A stretch of DNA of 13,443 bases from Flavobacteriaceae bacterium (GTDB taxonomy: Bacteria; Bacteroidota; Bacteroidia; Flavobacteriales; Flavobacteriaceae). Position 1 is the first letter of the stretch. Every line of letters begins with the position of its first letter. The notes beneath the pieces are model-generated. The model searched no databases and was not told where the DNA came from. It worked only from the letters and a program-made list of their open reading frames with translations. This document shows positions 1 through 6,406 of the stretch, piece after piece. A program made the position numbers and the translations under genes. The DNA lies in NCBI GenBank assembly GCA_020435885.1, contig JAGQYU010000012.1, positions 1-13,443 on the forward strand, written 5' to 3'.

Positions 1-668
1 ATCATATTATTATCACTACTGATATGTATGGTTTCCAATGTGTGTAACAAGGGTGCATTCTGATACCAAGGCATATTTTCAGAACGATTTACCACATTAT
101 CCCCTTTTAAGGCACTTATAGGAATATAACGTACATCTTTGATCATCATTTTAGAAGAAATACTTTCATACTGATCAATGATATCATTAAAAATAGCTTC
201 ATGGTAATCAACCAAGTCCATCTTATTGATACACACAATAATATGGCCTATTCCCAATAATGAAGCAATATACGAATGCCTTTTTGTTTGTTCTATCACT
301 CCTTTTCTGGCATCAATCAAAATGATAGCTACATTGGCCGTAGAGGCTCCGGTAACCATATTACGTGTATATTGGATATGCCCGGGCGTATCGGCAATGA
401 TAAATTTACGCTTAGGTGTAGTGAAATATCTATACGCTACATCTATGGTAATACCTTGTTCACGTTCATCTCTCAACCCATCAGTAAACAAAGCCAAATC
501 AACGGTTTCGTGTCCTTTCCGTTTACTGGTTTTTTCTACGGCAGCCAATTGGTCTTCAAATATAGATTTAGAATCGTATAATAAACGCCCTATCAAAGTA
601 CTCTTACCATCATCAACACTACCTGCGGTTGTAAATCGTAATAATTGGTTGTTATGTATGTTACTCAT
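1..668 (-). CDS. cysN: Sulfate adenylyltransferase subunit 1 (CysN), GTPase subunit, 3' end beyond window
   Basis: This is the GTPase subunit of heterodimeric ATP sulfurylase. With CysD it converts sulfate and ATP to adenosine 5'-phosphosulfate (APS) in the cytoplasm, using GTP hydrolysis to drive the unfavourable reaction. The 222 codons present cover the translation-factor-like G domain: P-loop GSVDDGKST (residues 16-24), the DGLRDEREQGIT switch region (about 63-74), DTPGH (93-97) and NKMD (148-151). Its stop codon and the two C-terminal beta-barrel domains lie past the left edge. The ATG at 668 gives the usual short N-terminus (MSNIHNNQLLRF) before the P-loop. It follows cysD by 48 bases, the widest gap in the operon, with an AAGGA-like sequence about 10 bases before the ATG. 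Within the visible part it is a stand-alone cysN. Because cysC is separate upstream, a CysNC fusion is unlikely, though the C-terminus cannot be seen. Confidence 0.96.
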   Translation of the reverse strand, partial: MSNIHNNQLLRFTTAGSVDDGKSTLIGRLLYDSKSIFEDQLAAVEKTSKRKGHETVDLALFTDGLRDEREQGITIDVAYRYFTTPKRKFIIADTPGHIQYTRNMVTGASTANVAIILIDARKGVIEQTKRHSYIASLLGIGHIIVCINKMDLVDYHEAIFNDIIDQYESISSKMMIKDVRYIPISALKGDNVVNRSENMPWYQNAPLLHTLETIHISSDNNM

Positions 669-716
669 TTTCTGATTTTCCTTTTTAGATCCTTTACTTA
701 GTTCAAAATGAAAGTG

Positions 717-1622
717 TTAAAAATACCCTTGTTTTTTCCTGTCTTCCATAGAAGTTTCTGAACGTTTATCATCAGCTCTATTGCCTCTTTCCGTTTCTCT
801 CATAGCCGCAACTTCGGCAACTATTTGCTCCAAGGTATCTGCTTCACTTTCAATACCTCCAGAAATAGTAATATCTCCCAAGGTTCTAAATCGTATTTTT
901 TTTGTAAACACCTGCTCTTCTTCTATATTCGGCAAATGTTCTGAAACTGCTATCCAGCTTCCATTACGATATACAACTTCTCTTTCATGTGCATAATATA
1001 AGGATGGAATTTCAATATTTTCCCTTAAAATGTAATTCCACACATCCATTTCTGTCCAGTTACTTATCGGAAATACTCTGAAATGTTCCCCATGGTGCAT
1101 TTTGCCATTAAAAAGGTTCCAAAGCTCAGGACGTTGATTTTTAGGTGTCCACTGTCCAAAATCATCTCTGTGAGAGAAAAAACGTTCTTTAGCTCTTGCT
1201 TTTTCTTCGTCTCTCCTTCCTCCACCCATGGCACAATCTATCTGATTTTCTTCAATAGCATCCAATAATGTGGTTATCTGTAGTTCGTTCCGAGTGGCAT
1301 TTTTACCTGTTTCTTCTTTTACTCTTCCTTTATTAATTGCTTCTTGAACAGAACCTACTAATAATTGTACTCCCAAATTTTTAACCAAATCATCTCTAAA
1401 TTGCATGGTTTCAGGGAAATTATGACCAGTATCTACATGTAGTAAAGCGAAAGGTACTTTTGCAGGATAAAACGCTTTTTTAGCAAGATGCGTTAATACA
1501 ATAGAATCTTTACCGCCGGAAAATAAAATAACAGGGTTACGAAACTGTGCATACACCTCTCGCATTACAAAAACTGCTTCAGATTCTAACTCATCTAAAT
1601 AGTTTAAAAAATATTTACTCAT
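717..1622 (-). CDS. cysD: Sulfate adenylyltransferase subunit 2 (CysD)
   Basis: This is the catalytic adenylyl-transfer subunit of ATP sulfurylase, partner of CysN; it forms APS from ATP and sulfate. At 301 residues it is full length (the E. coli protein is about the same size). The N-type ATP pyrophosphatase PP-loop SGGKDS is at residues 35-40, followed by LLHVDTGHNFPE. The highly conserved GGGRRDEEKARAKERFFSHRD stretch lies near the middle, and the C-terminus carries the usual RADDKRSETSMEDRKKQGYF-like ending. The start is fixed by an ATGA overlap: cysC stops (TGA, 1619-1621) inside the cysD ATG (1620-1622), which suggests translational coupling. This is not a PAPS reductase (CysH), which shares the PP-loop but lacks these CysD signatures. 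Confidence 0.97.
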   Translation of the reverse strand: MSKYFLNYLDELESEAVFVMREVYAQFRNPVILFSGGKDSIVLTHLAKKAFYPAKVPFALLHVDTGHNFPETMQFRDDLVKNLGVQLLVGSVQEAINKGRVKEETGKNATRNELQITTLLDAIEENQIDCAMGGGRRDEEKARAKERFFSHRDDFGQWTPKNQRPELWNLFNGKMHHGEHFRVFPISNWTEMDVWNYILRENIEIPSLYYAHEREVVYRNGSWIAVSEHLPNIEEEQVFTKKIRFRTLGDITISGGIESEADTLEQIVAEVAAMRETERGNRADDKRSETSMEDRKKQGYF

Positions 1623-2212
1623 AATTTTAATTTCTTCTCAATAACTTTTACAATAGTTTCAACTGAATTTTCTATTGAAGAATTTTCAGTAGTTATCTCA
1701 ACATCAGGATCTAAAGGCGACTCATAAGGAGCATTTATACCTGTAAAATTAGTAATCTCACCTGCTCTTGCTTTTTTATAAAGCCCTTTTACATCTCTTC
1801 TTTCACATTCTTCAATAGATGTATTTACATAAACCTCTACAAAGTTATCATTTCCAACTATACTTTTAATGTTTTCCCTATCGATTCTATAGGGTGATAC
1901 AAAAGCCGCTAACACTACCACGCCGGCTTCTATTAACAAATTAGCTACTTCAGCTATTCTCCTGATATTCTCTGTTCTATCTTTCGGAGAAAAACTCAAA
2001 TCTTTATTGATTCCTTTGCGGATATTATCACCATCCAACGAATAAGTTCTGATATTTCTTCTGTGCAATTCCTGCTCCAGTGCATTAGCAATAGTTGATT
2101 TTCCGGAACCCGAAAGTCCAGTAAACCAAACCAAAAATGACCTATGTCTATTTAATACATTTCGCTGCTCTTTGGTAACCGTATATGTATGTTGTACTAT
2201 ATGTTTACTCAT
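1619..2212 (-). CDS. cysC: Adenylyl-sulfate kinase (CysC)
   Basis: APS kinase phosphorylates the 3'-hydroxyl of APS to give PAPS, the donor for sulfotransferases and the substrate of PAPS reductase. I place the start at the ATG at 2212 (197 residues, MSKHIVQHTYTV...). An in-frame ATG at 2269 would add 19 residues that do not resemble the family and would run 65 bases into the preceding gene; the 2212 start overlaps it by only 8 bases. Visible motifs are P-loop GLSGSGKST (32-40), the substrate-binding LDGDNIRKGINKDLSF segment, the DRTENIRRIAEVA stretch, FVSPYR with the serine that is phosphorylated in the E. coli enzyme, and FTGINAPYESP near the C-terminus. It is a stand-alone protein rather than a CysN fusion. 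With CysQ nearby it indicates that PAPS is really made and its by-product recycled. Confidence 0.96.
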   Translation of the reverse strand: MSKHIVQHTYTVTKEQRNVLNRHRSFLVWFTGLSGSGKSTIANALEQELHRRNIRTYSLDGDNIRKGINKDLSFSPKDRTENIRRIAEVANLLIEAGVVVLAAFVSPYRIDRENIKSIVGNDNFVEVYVNTSIEECERRDVKGLYKKARAGEITNFTGINAPYESPLDPDVEITTENSSIENSVETIVKVIEKKLKL

Positions 2213-2642
2213 CTTTGATTTCTCTTCTTGCGGTGAGTCCATAATTAATTCTATACCAAGCTCTTTCATGCAAATAATAGAAGAGCATTTTCGTAATCAA
2301 CTCTCCAGCACCTATTTTAACTCCTACTAACGGATTACCAGAAATAATCCACGAAAGTACCATGGTATCTAACGTGCCTACCATCCGCCATGTAATGGTC
2401 TTAGCAATATGCCGTTTTCTACTCTCCAGTACATGACCCTCTTTAGTTAGATTCATCTTAAACCATACACGCTCATGCAGATAATACAAACCCATTTTGG
2501 TGATGATTTCAGCCAAACCTATTTTAACACCTGTCAACGGATTTCCGGTGATAATCCATGATAGCAAAATTGTATCTATGGTAGCCACCAACCGCCATGT
2601 AATGGTCTTAGCAATATGTCTTTTCTTGGATATATCTTTCAT
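2205..2642 (-). CDS. Tandem-duplicated DUF2061 small membrane protein
   Basis: This 145-residue protein of unknown function consists almost wholly of two copies of one DUF2061-like unit (residues 7-65 and 76-134). By my alignment they are identical at 42 of 59 positions. Each copy begins KRHIAKTITWR and contains GNPL, GVKIG, ITKM and YYLHER. Each has two hydrophobic stretches, so about four short membrane segments are likely, with basic and aromatic ends at the membrane surface. It starts in a TAATG overlap with the cysQ stop and overlaps cysC by 8 bases, so its translation is tied to PAPS-cycle enzymes. From memory, DUF2061 genes often sit beside cysC and cysQ in Bacteroidota. That supports a role linked to sulfate or PAPS, possibly transport or membrane anchoring, but nothing in the sequence shows the biochemical function. 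Confidence 0.9.
   Translation of the reverse strand: MKDISKKRHIAKTITWRLVATIDTILLSWIITGNPLTGVKIGLAEIITKMGLYYLHERVWFKMNLTKEGHVLESRKRHIAKTITWRMVGTLDTMVLSWIISGNPLVGVKIGAGELITKMLFYYLHERAWYRINYGLTARREIKDE
2241..2624 (-). repeat. Internal duplication within the DUF2061 gene (about 177 bases, period 207)
   Basis: Copy 1 spans 2448-2624 and copy 2 spans 2241-2417, offset by 207 bases (69 codons). Bases 2385-2411 and 2592-2618 are identical over 27 positions. The rest has diverged mostly by conservative changes, so the duplication is not recent, but that block remains long enough for slippage or recombination to delete one copy in frame. Confidence 0.9.
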
Positions 2643-3430
2643 TATTCACAAATAAACCATGGATTTAGCAAATCTTCTTTATTATAGATTAGCTCTTCTT
2701 CCGTTTCTAAAGATACTACTTTTACGCCAACAGCATTACAAATAGCATGTGGAGCTGCAGAGTCCCACTCCATAGTAGGGGCAAAACGTGGGTAAATATC
2801 TGCTTTACCTTCAGCTACTAAACAAAATTTAAGTGAACTGCCCTTAGAAACAATGACAATGTTCTTATTGGTTTGTAATGAATTGATAAACTTCTCAGTA
2901 GCTTCATTCAAATGTGAACGGCTGGCAACAATCTTCAAGTCAGATGAATTATGCTGATTTCGTTTAATAACATTGGCATCTTTTAAAATAGTACCAACAG
3001 AAATGTTAGTATCTTGCAGTTGTATTTTATAAGCTTTTTGAGAGTCAACTATTGCATAATAGAGTACTTTTTGTGCAGGAACATATACAACTCCCAATAT
3101 AGGCTGTTGCTCTTCTATCAAGGCAATATTTACTGTAAACTCGCCATTCTTTTTAATGAATTCCTTGGTGCCATCCAACGGATCTACTACCCAGCATCGC
3201 TTCCAATTCTTTCTTTCACTATAAGGAGTTTGATTATTCTCTTCGCTGATAATAGGAATACCCGTTTTCAGTAAATAGTTATTAATAACTTCATTGGACT
3301 TCTGATCAGCCATGGTCAATGGTGAATCATCAGCTTTGAGTTCATGCTCAAAATCAGATGTATATACTTTTATTATTTCATCTCCGGCCTCAATGGCAGC
3401 TTTGATAACAATACGTAATAGTTCATCCAT
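2642..3430 (-). CDS. cysQ: 3'(2'),5'-bisphosphate nucleotidase (CysQ)
   Basis: CysQ removes the 3'-phosphate from PAP (3'-phosphoadenosine 5'-phosphate), the inhibitory product left when PAPS donates or loses its sulfo group; it may also act on PAPS. The 262-residue protein belongs to the inositol-monophosphatase-like, Mg-dependent and lithium-sensitive superfamily. Metal-site signatures are ISEE (61-64), DPLDGTKEF (83-91) and WDSAAPHAI (222-230), all intact. The ATG at 3430 overlaps the epimerase stop by one base (TAATG), and its own stop overlaps the DUF2061 start in the same way. Its position between polysaccharide genes and cysC/D/N joins the two halves of the operon. An inositol monophosphatase role is less likely given the cys neighbours. 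Confidence 0.93.
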   Translation of the reverse strand: MDELLRIVIKAAIEAGDEIIKVYTSDFEHELKADDSPLTMADQKSNEVINNYLLKTGIPIISEENNQTPYSERKNWKRCWVVDPLDGTKEFIKKNGEFTVNIALIEEQQPILGVVYVPAQKVLYYAIVDSQKAYKIQLQDTNISVGTILKDANVIKRNQHNSSDLKIVASRSHLNEATEKFINSLQTNKNIVIVSKGSSLKFCLVAEGKADIYPRFAPTMEWDSAAPHAICNAVGVKVVSLETEEELIYNKEDLLNPWFICE

Positions 3431-4473
3431 TAGGTATAGAGTTTTAGATATCGATCTACAAATGCTTTAATCCCCTCTTCTATTGTAGTTGAGGGTTTAA
3501 AATCAATATAATCAAACAAACTCTGCACATCTGCATAGGTAGAAGGCACATCTCCCGGCTGCATTGGTTTAAAAACAATTTTTCCTTTTTTGTTCAGTGC
3601 TTTTTCAACAGCATGTACATAATCCATCAATGCAACAGGACTGTTATTGCCTATATTAAAAATCTGATATGGAGCAGAACTAATCGAAGGATTAGGCTTC
3701 TTAGGATCAAACTCTGGATTATATTCCTTAGGCGGCTTAGGGAGTAGTCTTTTTATACTCTCAACAATATCCGCTACATAGGTAAAATCACGACTCATAT
3801 TACCATAATTGAAGACCTCAAATTCTTTATCTTCTACAATCGCTTTCGTAAAGATATGCAATGCCATATCAGGCCTACCCCAAGGGCCATAAACCGTAAA
3901 GAACCGTAAACCTGTACTAGGTATTCCGAATAAATGAGCATAAGAATGCGCCATCATTTCATTAGCCTTTTTACTAGCAGCATACATAGCCAAAGGATGG
4001 TCGGTATGACTATTTACCGAAAAAGGAATTTCTTCACTCAACCCATATACCGAACTTGAAGAAGCAAAAACCAAATGCTCAACAGGATAACGACGACAAG
4101 CCTCTAAGATATTTAAAAAACCGGTAATATTATTATCTACATAAGATTGAGGGTTTTCTAATGAATAACGCACCCCTGCCTGAGCGGCTAAATTAACTAC
4201 ATAATTAAACCGTTCTTTTTGAAATAATTGTAATACATCTTTATTATTTCGAAGATCAAGTTTAATAAAAGTAATCGTTCCATGTAGTGGTTTTCCATAC
4301 GCTAATTGAGAAGTGTCAATCCCCATGTCTTGTAACCTAGCTAATTTTAAATCAGGATCATAATAATCATTGATATTATCAATTCCAACCACTTCATATT
4401 GATTAGCAGCTAACAATTTCGACAAATGGTAACCAATAAAACCTGCCGCTCCTGTTACAAGTACTTTCTTCAT
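3430..4473 (-). CDS. NAD-dependent nucleotide-sugar epimerase, UDP-glucuronate 4-epimerase-like
   Basis: This 347-residue protein is an extended short-chain dehydrogenase/reductase that most resembles UDP-glucuronate 4-epimerases (LpsL/Cap1J type), which make UDP-galacturonate. It has the NAD-binding GAAGFIG (8-14), LAAQAGVRYS (95-104), the catalytic serine region ASSSSVYG (137-144), the YAASK pair Tyr164/Lys168, and RFFTVYGPWGRPDMA (about 192-206). The C-terminus contains MQPGDVPSTYAD. The ATG at 4473 lies 7 bases after the dehydrogenase stop, and the gene ends in a TAATG overlap with cysQ. Because the preceding gene oxidises C6 of a UDP-sugar, this enzyme probably acts on its uronic-acid product. 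Whether that is glucuronate or an N-acetylated uronate (as with TviB/TviC) cannot be told from sequence alone. Confidence 0.88.
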   Translation of the reverse strand: MKKVLVTGAAGFIGYHLSKLLAANQYEVVGIDNINDYYDPDLKLARLQDMGIDTSQLAYGKPLHGTITFIKLDLRNNKDVLQLFQKERFNYVVNLAAQAGVRYSLENPQSYVDNNITGFLNILEACRRYPVEHLVFASSSSVYGLSEEIPFSVNSHTDHPLAMYAASKKANEMMAHSYAHLFGIPSTGLRFFTVYGPWGRPDMALHIFTKAIVEDKEFEVFNYGNMSRDFTYVADIVESIKRLLPKPPKEYNPEFDPKKPNPSISSAPYQIFNIGNNSPVALMDYVHAVEKALNKKGKIVFKPMQPGDVPSTYADVQSLFDYIDFKPSTTIEEGIKAFVDRYLKLYT

Positions 4474-4480
4474 CCTTAAT

Positions 4481-5782
4481 TTATAATCTACTGTGTGACT
4501 TCTCTTTAGGCAATACTGCCTTTACATCAAAAATTACATGTTCTTTAACAACATATTGATCAAGATCAATATGTTTAAACTCTTTATGAGATACTGCTAA
4601 AACTACTGCATTATAACTATTTTTCAAGTCTTTTTCTTTCGTAATTAAACCGATTCCATATTCATGTTTTACCTCTTCTTCACTAGCCCATGGGTCAAAA
4701 ACGTCAACATTGATATCATAGGTTCCCAATTCTTCAATAATATCAATAGCCCTAGAATTTCGGATATCCGGACAATCTTCTTTAAATGTAATTCCTAATA
4801 CCAATACATTGGAATTTTTAACAGGTATTCCTCTCTTTATCATCATTTTTACCGTTTCTTGAGCAACAAAAGGCCCCATACTGTCATTTAGCCTTCTACC
4901 AGCTAAAATAATCTCAGGATTGTAGCCTAATTGTATCGCTTTTTGTGCCAAATAATAGGGGTCTACACCTATACAGTGACCTCCAACAAGCCCTGGTTTA
5001 AAAGGTAAAAAGTTCCATTTGGTTCCAGCAGCTTCTAATACATCATGGGTATCAATATTCATTAATCGGAATATTTTAGAAAGCTCATTCACAAAGGCAA
5101 TATTAATATCACGTTGTGAGTTTTCAATAACTTTAGCAGCCTCTGCTACCTTTATGGAAGGCGCTAAATGGGTACCTGCCACAATGATAGATTTATATAC
5201 CTCATTTACATAATGTGCAATTTCCGGAGTTGACCCTGAGGTTACTTTTAATATTTTAGTAACCGTATGTTCCTTATCCCCTGGATTAATTCTTTCAGGT
5301 GAATACCCTACAAAAAAATCTTTGTTAAAGGTTAATCCAGATACTTTTTCTAGGATAGGCACACATTCATCTTCTGTAGCTCCCGGAAAAACGGTAGACT
5401 CATATACTACTACATCATTATTCTTTAACACTTTCCCTACAGTTTCACTAGCTTTATATAAAGGAGTTAAATCCGGCCTATTACTTTTATCAACAGGAGT
5501 TGGTACTGTTATTACATAAAAATTAGCATCATCTAAATGAGACATATCATCAGTAACCCACAATCCCTTTCCTGAATCTATGAGAGATTTATATGACGAT
5601 ACATTTACCTGTTCCAATTCTTCAGAAGCTGTTTCGAGTGTAACATCAACGGAATTTCGTAATTCTCCAACTCGGGTTTTATTAATATCAAAGCCTACAA
5701 CCTGATATTTCTTGGCAAATTCTACAGCCAAAGGCAACCCTACATAACCCAGTCCTATAATAGCAATTTTTATGTTTTTCAT
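4481..5782 (-). CDS. UDP-sugar 6-dehydrogenase (UDP-GlcNAc/GalNAc or UDP-glucose dehydrogenase family)
   Basis: This NAD-dependent enzyme oxidises C6 of a UDP-hexose to a uronic acid in two steps. At 433 residues it has the N-terminal Rossmann motif GLGYVGLP (10-17), the TVPTPVD loop (92-98), YESTVFPGAT (127-136), AEAAKVIENSQRDINIAFVNE (213-233), the catalytic PGLVGGHCIGVDPYY with Cys270, and C-terminal GITFKEDCPDIRNSR (330-344). I chose the ATG at 5782 (MKNIKIAIIG). A TTG at 5806 would add eight residues and overlap the sugar transferase. The AEAAK...NSQRDINIA pattern fits the WbpO/TviB/WbpA group better than plain UDP-glucose dehydrogenases, so UDP-N-acetylhexosamine is my first guess for substrate, while the downstream epimerase looks more like a glucuronate type. 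It supplies an acidic sugar for the polymer. Confidence 0.92.
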   Translation of the reverse strand: MKNIKIAIIGLGYVGLPLAVEFAKKYQVVGFDINKTRVGELRNSVDVTLETASEELEQVNVSSYKSLIDSGKGLWVTDDMSHLDDANFYVITVPTPVDKSNRPDLTPLYKASETVGKVLKNNDVVVYESTVFPGATEDECVPILEKVSGLTFNKDFFVGYSPERINPGDKEHTVTKILKVTSGSTPEIAHYVNEVYKSIIVAGTHLAPSIKVAEAAKVIENSQRDINIAFVNELSKIFRLMNIDTHDVLEAAGTKWNFLPFKPGLVGGHCIGVDPYYLAQKAIQLGYNPEIILAGRRLNDSMGPFVAQETVKMMIKRGIPVKNSNVLVLGITFKEDCPDIRNSRAIDIIEELGTYDINVDVFDPWASEEEVKHEYGIGLITKEKDLKNSYNAVVLAVSHKEFKHIDLDQYVVKEHVIFDVKAVLPKEKSHSRL

Positions 5783-5792
5783 ATAGCTTTTT

Positions 5793-6404
5793 TTAGAAGT
5801 TGTCAAAGTTAGGGAAAATTGACAAGATTATATATTTTATATCCTTATAAAACGACCAGTTTTCTATATATTGTTTATTGATTGCTACTTTTTGAGGCCA
5901 AATAACGGCATCATTGTACTCTTGTGGATCAACAACATTATTAAGTAATGCATCTTCATCTCTAAACCTTAAAGTTGCAGGCCCAGTAAGACCTGGCCTA
6001 ACAGATAAAATAATTCTATCTTCTCCATCTAATAAGTCAGCATACCCCTTTATATCTGGTCTTGGGCCAACAAAACTCATATCTCCTTTTACAATATTAA
6101 AAAGTTGAGGCAATTCATCCAATCTTGTCTTTCGTAAAAAATACCCAGTTTTAGTTATTCGAGGATCATTGATAAGAGTAATATGATTATCTATATCTCC
6201 TTTTCTCATGGTTCGTATCTTGTACATAAAAAAAGGCTTTCCATTCTTCCCTATGCGTTCTTGTTTAAAGATTCCAAACTTTTTTGTAGAAATAGTAGCA
6301 ATCACTATCAGCAATAGTATGGGTAAAGAACATAATATAATCCCGACAATAGAGAAAGTAACATCAAATGATCTTTTTAATAAACGTTGCTTTTTAGAAA
6401 GCAT
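5793..6404 (-). CDS. Initiating sugar-phosphate transferase (small monotopic phosphoglycosyl transferase)
   Basis: It transfers a sugar 1-phosphate from a UDP-sugar to undecaprenyl phosphate, the first step of building a polysaccharide repeat unit on the inner membrane. The 203-residue length is that of the PglC-like short form, lacking the extra membrane helices of WcaJ/WbaP. One N-terminal hydrophobic segment (about 13-37) follows KRSFDV, as in membrane-re-entrant family members. Then come FKQERIGKNGKPFFMYKIRTM (46-66), the catalytic Asp-Glu pair in RKTRLDELPQL (Asp96, Glu97), and GDMSFVGPRPD (107-117). The gene begins 2 bases after the wzc stop. The sugar transferred cannot be read from the sequence. 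Confidence 0.93.
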   Translation of the reverse strand: MLSKKQRLLKRSFDVTFSIVGIILCSLPILLLIVIATISTKKFGIFKQERIGKNGKPFFMYKIRTMRKGDIDNHITLINDPRITKTGYFLRKTRLDELPQLFNIVKGDMSFVGPRPDIKGYADLLDGEDRIILSVRPGLTGPATLRFRDEDALLNNVVDPQEYNDAVIWPQKVAINKQYIENWSFYKDIKYIILSIFPNFDNF

Positions 6405-6406
6405 GC

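Noticed and set aside
226..675. 149-codon open frame on the plus strand, with a second overlapping frame at 276-581
   Set aside because: It lies opposite cysN, whose GTPase motifs are all intact on the minus strand; the plus-strand products resemble no family known to me and have no promoter.
2213..2269. Longer CysC start at the ATG at 2269 (19 extra residues)
   Set aside because: The added residues are encoded inside the DUF2061 C-terminus and do not look like APS kinase; the ATG at 2212 gives a normal N-terminus and a short overlap.
5783..5806. TTG start for the dehydrogenase at 5806
   Set aside because: It would overlap the sugar transferase end and add eight residues before the Rossmann motif; the ATG at 5782 places the GLGYVG motif at the usual residue 10.
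5804..5811. TAACTTTG on the minus strand, matching TAnnTTTG, as an internal promoter before the dehydrogenase
   Set aside because: No TTG lies 17-23 bases upstream (the nearest gives an 11-base spacer), and the match is within coding sequence; probably chance.
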